A DNA stretch of 36,481 bases from CAYNGH01 sp964396845. Lineage in GTDB: Bacteria > Vulcanimicrobiota > JAJTBE01 > CAYNGH01. Location of the stretch: assembly GCA_964396845.1 (NCBI GenBank), contig CAYNGH010000018.1, forward strand, positions 1 to 36,481. Direction: 5' to 3'. This document shows, one piece after another, positions 14,673-23,588 of the stretch. A program made the translations under genes and the position numbers. The notes below the pieces were generated by a model, which saw only the letters and a list, made by a program, of their open reading frames with translations, ran no database searches and was not told where the DNA came from. Position 1 is the stretch's first letter. Every line of letters starts with the position of its first letter.

Positions 14673-17600
14673 TCACCATGGTTTCCGACGATTTAGCCCG
14701 GTACGGGCCACCTCCATCATCTGCTTCATGGTGGGCATCACATTTACGGTCTGGATGTCCATTATCTCCTGATCATCTCCGGCATCATCCACCTGGAACA
14801 TCCGGGCTGCTTCCGGGGAGAGGGATATGACATCAGGATTGGGATTGATATAGCCTCCCCGGGAGCGGTATGTGATTTCCGATTTCATCATTTCCAGCCG
14901 GTCATAATCAGTAAAACAGGGCTGACACAGCTTCCCGTGAACATAGGGACGGTAGTTTTCCCGGTTTCCGCAATTGCCACAGGAAAGCTGGTATCGAACC
15001 CGGGATTCCTGGTAAATCTCCCGGGGATCCATGGGGGGACGCATCCGGTTGAGTTCAACCCATATCTTTTCCACCTTTTCACTTCTGCCGGATGAACCGG
15101 TGGCGGCGAGGCGCAAATCCACGGTTTTCTGATAACTCCGGGCATCAAATACCCGCTGGTCATAACGGGCATCAATAATGCGGTTGCGAGGCCCCGTCAG
15201 GTTAAGGTTCAATCCCCCGCGGGAAGTTGGACTGACGGAATGTACCTGCTGTCCCGGCGATGAAGGGCCTTCCATTTTCAGCATCAGCCGGGAATCCTTG
15301 ATGCCGGATTGAGTGTTGCCTGTCTGCTGAGAGAGCAGATGAATCAAGGGCCTGGCTCGAAGACCGTCCATGTAGCGGGTCTGCTGAACGGTAATATTGC
15401 CCGGCACCGGCTCACTGCCACGCATGTCGATGGTTCTGGCCCCAGCAGTTCGAAGGCCCGGGCCATCCAGAGGGATGGTTTCCCTGACCTGATCATTATT
15501 CAACAGGCCCTTTATCAGCAAACGGCCTTTTTTATCCGAAGCAAACCGGCCCATTATATCGGTGAGGGCCTCCCTGCCCCCGGCAGATCCCGATGCAGCT
15601 TCAACAAACTGCTCCAGCTGAACCGAGGCCTTCTTATCCAGACTCATTTTATTCAAACGTTCAAGGAAAACCCTGGAAGTGGCAGGATCCTGGGCAATAT
15701 TTTTTACAAACCGGGCAAATATCTCCCGGCCCTCATCGGTGGTGTTCAGCTGGGTGAGAGCTTGAATCAGCTGGTTTCGAACCCGGGAACTGCTTCGGGT
15801 GTTGTCCCCCAGCAGAGCAAAGGATTCCCGCCCCGCCGGGGTTTCCAGCACATCAGTCCAGACCCGGAAATAAGCTTCCCGGGGGGCAATGTTTTCCGAC
15901 AGGCCCTCAAGGGTTGACACAAAAGCCCCGACTCCGTCCCGGCCTGCAGTGGATCGGGCAGTGCTGTCAAAAAACTTCTGCGCGGTTTCCGGCCTGCGGG
16001 AAATGTTTTTCATGAGGGTGCTGTATTGAGCCGGGTTGTTCTTTATGCCCTGGGATAAATTGTCGTGAAGAGCCTCTATGTTGAGGGCGTTTTCCGATGC
16101 CTTGGACATGAGCATCTCAAAATGGTTCAGCCCTTCGCTGGTGGCAGTGGTGGAGGAGAGAGCGCCAATAAAACTCTCCCCAAGGGCTTTGCTGGCGGAA
16201 ATATTTTTCATGATGGCGGGGAATATGCCCTCTTTGTCAGGGGCCCCCGCCAGTATTGAAAAGTTGGCGTTGAAACTGCTCCAGGTATCCCGATCCTTTG
16301 AAGCCACATCAATGAGCCGGGCAAAATCCCGGGCTCCTTCAGGAGTGGATGTTCTTTCCCGAATATCAGAGAAGAACTCCTGGCGGGCGCTTTTGCTGAC
16401 GCTGATTTCCTCCAGCCGGTGGCAGAATTCCACATAACGGGTTTCCAGCTGGCGGTAATTGTTTTCCGCCCTTGTATAAGAAGCCTCCAGCCGGGCATCC
16501 CGGCTCATGGCCTTCCTGAAGCCGGCGGTGCTGTCGTGATCCGCCCCCTGCTGCATCCTGAAATGAGAAAGGAGGGTGTGATCATCCCCGGATATGGCGT
16601 TGAAATAATTGGTGAGAGCCGACCGGCCTTCACGGCTCCAAGCTGCGGTGGAGTGAGCATCCACCAGGGCTGTGGCAGCGCTTCGATCCTGCCCGGCATT
16701 CTTGAGGGTGAGAGCTATCATGTCCATGTTTTCCCGGGAAAGGCCGGCATAATTGCCCAGAGCATTAAAATAGGAAGCTGTGGCCTGGGGTTTTGTGGAC
16801 AAAGCCTGCATCCGGCCCGAGAAAGCCTCCATTCCTTCCCGATCCATGGTGGCCAGGGCCTGTCCCCGGAAATATGCCCCGGCTCCCGGCGGATCTTCTG
16901 CCAAATTATTCATCAGACTGGCAAAGGCACTCCCAATGTCATCATGTTTCAGGGATGCGGTTTCCATTTTCATAAGGGATGCATAATCCTCCAGGGAGGT
17001 ACTCAGGGTCTGGCATAGACTGCCAATACCCGCAAGACCTTCACTGTTGGATGCTGATTCAGCCATCACTGATACCAGGCCATGAGAAACCTCCGGCGAC
17101 GCCGATGCCTGGCGGAAAATACTGCCCACCGTCCCGGCACCGCCATATTCTGATGCCTCCCCTAAAAGCCCGGAGATAAGCGCATTGGATGACTCCCGGT
17201 CTGTGGCAACAGCCTGGAGAATTATAGCCGAAGCCCGGCCAGACTGAGAATCTTCTGCTCCCACAGTGAGAAGAATCATCAAAGGGGCTGTTCCCTCAGG
17301 ATTCTTCAATATCTGCCGGACAACCATCCCCGCATCCTGGCTCCGCCCCGAAGCAATGGCACCCAGAAGCCCCCCAGATGCTTCATGGCTTTTCCCACAG
17401 TTGGCAATCAGGTTCACCAGTTCTTCTGAGCCTTGGGGCTCCCCGACACCCCGGGCAATGACCCTGCCCAGGGCCTCTCCCAGGCGGGGTTCCCGGGCGA
17501 TGTTGCTCATGAGGCTCTCAAACTGACGAATCCCTTTTGTATTATCAGTGGCATCGGACATGGATTTAACCAGGGAAGCCGAAGTATCTCCTCCGTTGCT

Positions 17601-20600
17601 CAGAAGATCCAGAAAATCGACAACCCCCTGCTGTCCCTGGGTGGTGGAAGAAGCCCCTGCAAGAACTGCGGTTGCCGGGAATGAGGACTCACCCCGGCTG
17701 TTTTTTGCAGAAACAATACGGCCAAGGGTTTCAATTCCTCCCTCCTGATTTCCCCGCCGGTTCAGGACATCAACCAGGAACCCCGCTGTGCCGGGATCCG
17801 AGCCGGCCCGGGATGCGAACTTTGTGAGAGCCTGGCGACTGCTTTCACTGTCGGTGGCAGAAGACAAAATTTGAGAAAACACTCTGGATGCCCTGTTGTC
17901 CACTGCAGATTGTTCAAGCAGTATTCTTCCCGGGGATGCGCTCCTGTCCCCTTCAAAGGATGCCGTCAACACATCAAGGAAAGCCCCCGAGGATCGGGGT
18001 TTCCCTGCGATCCTCTCCATAATGCCCGAGGCCTCAGGCAGACCCTGACGGCTGGACAGGGAGTGATTAATGGTGGATATGAACTTACGGCTCTGGGAAG
18101 AGTCCCCGGAGATTTTCTCCATCATGTTTGTGATGAAACCAAGACCTTCAGGGGTTTCTGTCCCCGATGCCAGAAGTCTTACAGCCCGGCCCGATTCCAC
18201 CTGAACCCGGGAGGTCAGCAGGGTTTTTATCAACCCCCCGCCGGAGGATTCCCCGGCATCTCCCATGGCAATGGACAGAAGTCCTGCAGAAGCCTTCGAA
18301 TCCCTGCTGATATTATCCAGAAGTCTTCCCAGGCTGCCTCCCTCCAGGGGTCTTGTGAAAACCTTCCCGGCAGAATCAGAGGCATTACCGGCAGTGTCAG
18401 GTTTTTCCATTATCCGGGCAAAGCTTTCCATAGCTCTGGGGTTGTCCCGGATTTTTTCCATCAAACCAGCCACAGCCTTCAGTCCATCAGGATTATCACT
18501 GGCAGAGGCTAAAACCTTCAGAATATTTCTTCTGGCTTCGGGATTAGCCTCAATCTTCTCAAGAATTCCCGCCACGGCATCGCCTCCGTCGGGACGGCGG
18601 GCACCAGATCCAAGAGCATTGATGAAGTGAGCTGATTCCTCTCCCCGGGTGGCCATCTCACCGGTGAGGCGGGTCAACATCTTAATGCCCGAGGGATCTT
18701 CGGCGATACTGTTCAGATAAACCGACAGGGAAGCCGAAGCATCGGAATCCCGGGACATATTTTTCAGGAAAGATGCAAGCGCCTGTGGGGATGAGCTTTT
18801 CTGCTGTGGGGCATCAGCAAGGATCCCCAGAAAAACATTGCTTCCCTGTTGATCCCGGGATATGTTTCGAAGCACCTGTCCCATCTGTCTTGCGCCATCC
18901 TGGCTTGACGATGCCCGAACCATAATTCCTGGAAACTCTTCCCGAAATTCCCCCCGGGTTCGGGCCAGCTCCAAAAATTCCAGGGCATGACGAACCCCAT
19001 CCCGCCGAAGGGTTCCCGAGGACATCACTCCGATGAAGTTTGCTGAGGCATCATCACTGCCCTTGATCCCTGTGAGAATCCGTCCCAGAGAATTCCCCCC
19101 GGGATTATCTCTCCCCTGGTGGGACAGCATCCCAAGAACCCCGGCGGAAACATCGCCGTCGGTGCGGATATTTTCGAACAGCCGGGCCAACCCGGCAATA
19201 CCATCGGAAGTGGCCGACTCTCTGGCCAGCAGGCTCACAAGGCTTTCCCGTCCCCGGGGATTGTTTTCCAACTCCTTCAAGATGTTTCCCAGAACTTTGA
19301 CTCCTTCAGCCTCGCGGGATCCGCCCGCCATGGCCCCCAGAAGTCCCCGGGCCAACCGGGGATTTTCACCGGCAGTCTGAAGTATCGATGAAAGAACAGC
19401 TGTACCTTCATCGGTGCCACCCGCGGAGTGAATCACCCATAGAAGCTCCTGTTGAATCCGGGGAGTCTTGTCCATATTGGACAACACAGAAATGAGATTT
19501 TCAACGCCAGGCCCATGTGACTGCCGTTGAATCACTGTGAGAAAATCCCCGGATACTCTGCTGTCCATCCGGATCGCCGCCAGAAAACGTCCCGTGTTGG
19601 CAAGACCCCTGTCGGTGGAGGATCCCTGGGACAGAATCGAGATAAGGGATTCCCCATTCCGGGGTGATTCCACAGCCTCGGAAATAATTTTGGAAACATG
19701 GCGAAAACCGGCACTGCTTTCCGATGCCTTGCTGGCAGCCACAAGAAAACCCGTGGATATTGCAGAAGATTTGCCTGCTTTGTTAATAAAGTGACTCCGG
19801 ACATCTGCCCCCCCGGCGGTGAGGGTTTTCATCAGCCTTGATGAAGCCTGGGTATCCCCGCCAAGGCTCTCCATCATCAAACCCAGATCCCTGGCTCCTG
19901 CAGGAGTATCCCCGGTCCGGACAAGGGTTTCCAGCAGTATATCAGAACTTTCCCCACTCCCGGAAACCTTCAGCAGAACTTCCCCGGCATGCCGTGCTCC
20001 TTTTTGTCCCAGAGCGCCCCTGGCCAGAACCTGGGCAAAATTCCCGGAAGCTCCATCATCATTGCCAAGGTTCCTTATCATCTCCGGGATCGGGATATTC
20101 CGGGAATCGGCAAGCCCCTCCAAAAAAGAACTACAGCTTTTGGGATCTCCGGCAATATTTTCAAAGAGAAACCCCGCGGTCTTTCGGCCTTCCCCTGTCC
20201 CGGTAAACTCCACCAGTCCCCGGAACATGGCATCCCGGCGCTCTGGCCTGCGGGAAAGTGAATCCATGAGATAAAGAAAACTCTCCCGGCCTTCAGGCTT
20301 TGATGTCTTGCTGGACAGCTCTTCAAAGAATGTATCCCGTACCTGGGGATTTTTCATGCCGTCCAGCTGAGATTCCAGACGCTGTGCTCCCAGTTGAACC
20401 CGGGACAGGGATCCCAGTGAATCGGTGGTGGTGAAAGTGACAGGCTTATCAGAAACTTCTGTTTCTGTTGCCGAAACAGCTCCCCTGCCGGCAGGTTCAT
20501 CTTTTAACAGAACCCGGCTCATAGAGGTCAGAGGGTTTTTAAGGGCCTTATTGGGCGGAGTTTTGCCGGTTCCTTCCAAAGGCTTTTGAGAATCTTTTGC

Positions 20601-21785
20601 CGATAAAACTTTCTCCTGCGTTGCCCCGGCTTTGTCCATCAGGTTGGTTTCAGTAAACTGCCGGCTCCGGGCCAAAGGCTTCTGAGAACCTTTTGCCGAT
20701 AAAACTTTCTCCTGCGTTGCCCCGGCTTTGTCCATCAGGTTGGTTTCAGTAAACTGCCGGCTCCGGGATACAGACTTTTCATCGGGATTTTTCTCGGAAA
20801 CTCTGCCCTTTTGAAGAGTTTTTCTGCCCAGATCCTCCAGACGATCCATCAAGGGTTTATCGTGCCGGGAAGTGGTAAATTTTCCCTGTTCCTGTTTTCC
20901 CCTGGATTCATCCAGCCCCTGGGGGAGTCTGTCCCCGGAAGGAAGCCGGGAATCCCTGCTTTGGGTGTCCTTGCCGTCGCCCGTCTTATGATGCTTCCCG
21001 GGGGATTTCCCATCCTCCATCTTCTCATCGGCACGGGTAAACCGGGCTATCTCCTTTTTGACTTCCTCCCCGGCCACATCCTTGGGAAGCCTGCCATGAT
21101 GCCGAACATCCTCCCCAGGCAATTTATCCCTGGATTTTCCTTCTCCCTCTTTTGTTTTGAGGGTTTCAGCCTTTTTCATGGCCTGGCGGATCAAACGCAT
21201 CTCCCGTTGATCCTCCGCCTGCTGGCGTTTCATTTGTTCTGTGAAGGTTTCCCTCCCAGTGCCGGTATTGAAGGACTTCAACCGGGGACGAGGCTGGGAC
21301 TGCTTCTCCTGCTCCGGAGGGGGCTGATCTTTGGCAACAGTAGAACCCTTTGCCGGCCTGCTGTCGGTTTCCCCAGTGGATGCCTGCCGGAACGGAAGCC
21401 TTTCTTTACCGGACTGGGATTCCTGCCTGCCGGGTTTTTCCGGTTGATTTCTCAACTGTCCCAGGTCTTGTTCCACCTGCTTGAAATAGTTATCCAGCCC
21501 GGTAAGATCCTTGCGGGAAACCCCAGTCTTTTTTAATCCAGAAAACTCCCGGCGGGCCTGGCTGTAGATTTCTCTGCCCCGGCTCTTGGGGGTGGACTGC
21601 TTTTCAGGACGGCCTTCGATGCCTTCGCGGGTTCGGGGCATCTGACTCCCGGTTTTTCCAGGCGCGTCTTTTGGAGAACCCTGAACTTTCGGGTCCTTCG
21701 TTTCACCTTTGTCTGTTTTTAAAAGGACACTGCCTGAAGCTGGACTTGTGGAATCTTTCTGCCAGCCGAATATTTCAAAAGCCAT
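14673..21785 (-). CDS. Giant repeat (alpha-solenoid-like) protein with C-terminal zinc-ribbon motif
   Basis: A 2370-residue protein of no family I recognise. Residues 1-~475 are charged, Pro/Gln/Lys/Arg-rich and probably disordered; they contain a 32-residue tandem duplication (about 341-404). Residues ~480-2100 hold about 45 degenerate units of roughly 34-36 residues, pattern G-x3-L-x2-[LM]-[LMF]-x2-I-[AS]-x-[DNP]-x4-S-x2-[LF]-[LI]-x2-[LM]-[AS], consistent with two short helices per unit. A possible coiled coil lies near 1740-1790. A ~170-residue linker leads to CxxC-x14-CxxC (2269-2290), a probable zinc site, and an acidic C-terminal segment. There is no signal peptide or membrane helix, so it is predicted cytosolic. 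ATG 21785 is chosen for its GGGGAG site 7 bases upstream; ATG 21833 lacks one. It lies last in a same-strand run after the CPBP protease gene. Confidence 0.85.
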   Translation of the reverse strand: MAFEIFGWQKDSTSPASGSVLLKTDKGETKDPKVQGSPKDAPGKTGSQMPRTREGIEGRPEKQSTPKSRGREIYSQARREFSGLKKTGVSRKDLTGLDNYFKQVEQDLGQLRNQPEKPGRQESQSGKERLPFRQASTGETDSRPAKGSTVAKDQPPPEQEKQSQPRPRLKSFNTGTGRETFTEQMKRQQAEDQREMRLIRQAMKKAETLKTKEGEGKSRDKLPGEDVRHHGRLPKDVAGEEVKKEIARFTRADEKMEDGKSPGKHHKTGDGKDTQSRDSRLPSGDRLPQGLDESRGKQEQGKFTTSRHDKPLMDRLEDLGRKTLQKGRVSEKNPDEKSVSRSRQFTETNLMDKAGATQEKVLSAKGSQKPLARSRQFTETNLMDKAGATQEKVLSAKDSQKPLEGTGKTPPNKALKNPLTSMSRVLLKDEPAGRGAVSATETEVSDKPVTFTTTDSLGSLSRVQLGAQRLESQLDGMKNPQVRDTFFEELSSKTSKPEGRESFLYLMDSLSRRPERRDAMFRGLVEFTGTGEGRKTAGFLFENIAGDPKSCSSFLEGLADSRNIPIPEMIRNLGNDDGASGNFAQVLARGALGQKGARHAGEVLLKVSGSGESSDILLETLVRTGDTPAGARDLGLMMESLGGDTQASSRLMKTLTAGGADVRSHFINKAGKSSAISTGFLVAASKASESSAGFRHVSKIISEAVESPRNGESLISILSQGSSTDRGLANTGRFLAAIRMDSRVSGDFLTVIQRQSHGPGVENLISVLSNMDKTPRIQQELLWVIHSAGGTDEGTAVLSSILQTAGENPRLARGLLGAMAGGSREAEGVKVLGNILKELENNPRGRESLVSLLARESATSDGIAGLARLFENIRTDGDVSAGVLGMLSHQGRDNPGGNSLGRILTGIKGSDDASANFIGVMSSGTLRRDGVRHALEFLELARTRGEFREEFPGIMVRASSSQDGARQMGQVLRNISRDQQGSNVFLGILADAPQQKSSSPQALASFLKNMSRDSDASASLSVYLNSIAEDPSGIKMLTRLTGEMATRGEESAHFINALGSGARRPDGGDAVAGILEKIEANPEARRNILKVLASASDNPDGLKAVAGLMEKIRDNPRAMESFARIMEKPDTAGNASDSAGKVFTRPLEGGSLGRLLDNISRDSKASAGLLSIAMGDAGESSGGGLIKTLLTSRVQVESGRAVRLLASGTETPEGLGFITNMMEKISGDSSQSRKFISTINHSLSSRQGLPEASGIMERIAGKPRSSGAFLDVLTASFEGDRSASPGRILLEQSAVDNRASRVFSQILSSATDSESSRQALTKFASRAGSDPGTAGFLVDVLNRRGNQEGGIETLGRIVSAKNSRGESSFPATAVLAGASSTTQGQQGVVDFLDLLSNGGDTSASLVKSMSDATDNTKGIRQFESLMSNIAREPRLGEALGRVIARGVGEPQGSEELVNLIANCGKSHEASGGLLGAIASGRSQDAGMVVRQILKNPEGTAPLMILLTVGAEDSQSGRASAIILQAVATDRESSNALISGLLGEASEYGGAGTVGSIFRQASASPEVSHGLVSVMAESASNSEGLAGIGSLCQTLSTSLEDYASLMKMETASLKHDDIGSAFASLMNNLAEDPPGAGAYFRGQALATMDREGMEAFSGRMQALSTKPQATASYFNALGNYAGLSRENMDMIALTLKNAGQDRSAATALVDAHSTAAWSREGRSALTNYFNAISGDDHTLLSHFRMQQGADHDSTAGFRKAMSRDARLEASYTRAENNYRQLETRYVEFCHRLEEISVSKSARQEFFSDIRERTSTPEGARDFARLIDVASKDRDTWSSFNANFSILAGAPDKEGIFPAIMKNISASKALGESFIGALSSTTATSEGLNHFEMLMSKASENALNIEALHDNLSQGIKNNPAQYSTLMKNISRRPETAQKFFDSTARSTAGRDGVGAFVSTLEGLSENIAPREAYFRVWTDVLETPAGRESFALLGDNTRSSSRVRNQLIQALTQLNTTDEGREIFARFVKNIAQDPATSRVFLERLNKMSLDKKASVQLEQFVEAASGSAGGREALTDIMGRFASDKKGRLLIKGLLNNDQVRETIPLDGPGLRTAGARTIDMRGSEPVPGNITVQQTRYMDGLRARPLIHLLSQQTGNTQSGIKDSRLMLKMEGPSSPGQQVHSVSPTSRGGLNLNLTGPRNRIIDARYDQRVFDARSYQKTVDLRLAATGSSGRSEKVEKIWVELNRMRPPMDPREIYQESRVRYQLSCGNCGNRENYRPYVHGKLCQPCFTDYDRLEMMKSEITYRSRGGYINPNPDVISLSPEAARMFQVDDAGDDQEIMDIQTVNVMPTMKQMMEVARTGLNRRKPW
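15486..20351 (-). repeat. Protein-level repeat array inside the giant gene
   Basis: Roughly 45 tandem coding units of about 102-108 bases each. They are conserved in protein pattern (Leu/Ile spacing, Gly at unit starts, I-[AS]-x-[DN]) but diverged at DNA level, so this is an old expansion maintained by selection. The unit count is estimated by eye. Confidence 0.75.
20578..20767 (-). repeat. Nearly identical 96-base tandem duplication
   Basis: Copies at 20578-20671 and 20674-20767 differ at about two positions and keep frame. Each encodes 32 residues (RSRQFTETNLMDKAGATQEK, then VLSAK[GD]SQKPL) in the disordered N-terminal part of the giant protein. The near identity points to a recent duplication. 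Confidence 0.93.
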
Positions 21786-21792
21786 AAAAATT

Positions 21793-21798
21793 CTCCCC
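21793..21798 (-). promoter_or_regulatory. Ribosome binding site deciding the giant gene start
   Basis: GGGGAG on the minus strand, 7 bases from ATG 21785. The upstream ATG at 21833 has no comparable site. Confidence 0.75.
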
Positions 21799-21921
21799 AC
21801 GGGATCGCTGACAGGCACAAAAAAAATCGTCATGTCGCAAATCCGGGATTATCCTGAACCTTCCCATGTCTTTATCACGGGAGGCCGTGGAAAAGTAAAC
21901 ATTATCGAAGAAATAAGCCCC

Positions 21922-23532
21922 TCAGTAATAAATGGAAACTGAAACCACAAACACAAAGCTGTTCCATATGCAGTGGGTGACAATGGCAGGAACCAGGCTT
22001 CCGGTGCGTTCATAGATGATCGACAGCAGGAACCCCAGGATAAAGAGCTGGAATAACACGCCGGGATCATAGTGGATGAGAGCAAAAAGCAGGGCGACTC
22101 CCACCGAGGCAACACCGGCAGACAGGTATTTACGCACGGTGGTATAAAGAAATCCCCGGAAAAGAATCTCCTCGAAAACAGGCCCCAGAACCCCGATTAT
22201 CAAAAAAAGAAACATAAGTTTTCCGGGAGTGTCGGCAGATTTGATTATTTCAAAGGCTGGATTTGACGAGGTGGAAGTTTCCCTGGTTACCATCTGCAGA
22301 AGCAACGCCCCCAGAATCACCACAGGAACCGCCGCCATATATGTTGCCACTCCGATGAAAGCATCCCTTGTCCATCGAAGAAAATCTCTTCCCGGCAAGC
22401 CAATGGATCCGTTGCTGAATGAAAACCCGGTGCTGTTGTAGAGCTTTATTCCCAGAATCACCGTCCCGGTATATAAAACAGAATATACAACAAAAAGAAC
22501 CGGCGGAGTCATACCACCGGCCCGATAAAACAGAAGCGCCGCGCCATTGCCAAGAACAAAACGGGCAATCTCCCAGCACAAAAACAATACAATGGCGTTC
22601 TTTACTGTCAATCCCCCAAACATCCTGTTGGACAGATCCCCCACACCCTGAGCGCCCAGGGTAATCCCGGAAAAGAAAAAAGTAGCCACCAGCCCTGCCA
22701 AAAGCATCAAAGGCCCCAGCACAAAGCCCACAATCATCAGGAAACCCAGGGCCGCAAGGCCGACAAAAACCCACCGGTTTTCACCGGCAGCCCGGGAAGA
22801 AACCTCCCCCGCCAGAGATGTTTCCCCAATTAAATTATAAATCCGGTAGAGGGTTATATCCCGGTAAAACCCTGTCAGGTTCTCTTCTACCTCGGGTACA
22901 AGGCCTGCCAATATCTCCTTCTCATCATCATCAAGGCCCCGGGGTTCATCACTCCCGGCGGAATCTTCCGGCCCGGCTGGCTCTTCTTCCCCTTCCCTGC
23001 CCAGGTGAACTCGTCGGATTATATTGATTATCTCCGGGTTGTCAATCTGTTTTTCATGCTCCCCAAGCAAAAGGCGGGCTTCCTGCTTCTTCCCCAGGAG
23101 GCTCAGCAGAATTGCCCTTCGATATGCCAACTTTCCATCATCGGGATGCTTTTTTTGCTCATCTCCATATAGAACCTCCGCCTGACTGATAAAAGCATCG
23201 ATGAACTCCCCGGTAAAAGCCCCGGAGTCAGCCCGGTAAAAATAAAGATAAAGGATCCGGTTGAAAAGCTTTAACTGCCGGGATTCTGTCATATCGGCAG
23301 GATCTGACATCCTGACTGACACCAGCAGGACCTGAAGCAAGGTGATCAATATCCAGATCACCGTCAACAGGACAAGGCGACGGTCAGAAAATGCCTTCTT
23401 CAGCTCGGTTTTGAAACGGGGCCACCCGGTGAGGGCTGATGAATTGCTGTCTTCACAGGATGATTCATCTCTAAGAGCAGACCCGGCATCATCAACGGGC
23501 TGGTTTTCTTCGGGAGTATCCCGGTATGTCAT
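21922..23532 (-). CDS. CPBP-family intramembrane metalloprotease with extra N-terminal domain
   Basis: A 536-residue membrane protein of the CAAX protease/bacteriocin-processing (CPBP, Abi) family. The catalytic motifs are all present: EEILFR (Glu454, Glu455, Arg459), His487 (FALIHYD) and His520-x3-Asn524 (HCIWN), in the last ~85 residues. Unusually, about 250 residues precede the core: an N-terminal polar stretch, one helix (about 52-72), and a soluble helical segment with a TPR-like unit (AYRRAILLSLLGKKQEARLL). About seven or eight helices follow. Bacterial members process or degrade membrane or lipidated proteins; the substrate here is unknown. ATG 23532 follows AAAGGA; an adjacent TTG would add one residue. 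It sits between the ROK kinase and the giant gene on the same strand. Confidence 0.9.
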   Translation of the reverse strand: MTYRDTPEENQPVDDAGSALRDESSCEDSNSSALTGWPRFKTELKKAFSDRRLVLLTVIWILITLLQVLLVSVRMSDPADMTESRQLKLFNRILYLYFYRADSGAFTGEFIDAFISQAEVLYGDEQKKHPDDGKLAYRRAILLSLLGKKQEARLLLGEHEKQIDNPEIINIIRRVHLGREGEEEPAGPEDSAGSDEPRGLDDDEKEILAGLVPEVEENLTGFYRDITLYRIYNLIGETSLAGEVSSRAAGENRWVFVGLAALGFLMIVGFVLGPLMLLAGLVATFFFSGITLGAQGVGDLSNRMFGGLTVKNAIVLFLCWEIARFVLGNGAALLFYRAGGMTPPVLFVVYSVLYTGTVILGIKLYNSTGFSFSNGSIGLPGRDFLRWTRDAFIGVATYMAAVPVVILGALLLQMVTRETSTSSNPAFEIIKSADTPGKLMFLFLIIGVLGPVFEEILFRGFLYTTVRKYLSAGVASVGVALLFALIHYDPGVLFQLFILGFLLSIIYERTGSLVPAIVTHCIWNSFVFVVSVSIYY

Positions 23533-23588
23533 CAATTATTCCTTTACAACGGCGATAAAGGGCTGAATTCCGGTGATTCTGGCCCCAC

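Noticed and set aside
15486..20351. CRISPR array or DNA satellite in the giant gene
   Set aside because: Periodicity is at protein level with strong DNA divergence and an unbroken frame; there are no identical repeats with unique spacers.
15486..20351. TAL-effector-like DNA-binding repeats
   Set aside because: The unit length is similar, but there is no TALE core (LTPEQVVAIAS-type) and no paired variable residue at a fixed position; similarity is limited to size.
14673..21785. Many open frames of 60-240 codons on the plus strand opposite the giant gene, such as 20811-21536 and 17871-18512
   Set aside because: They are antisense shadows of a GC-rich repetitive coding sequence, have no ribosome binding sites, and encode compositionally odd proteins of no family.
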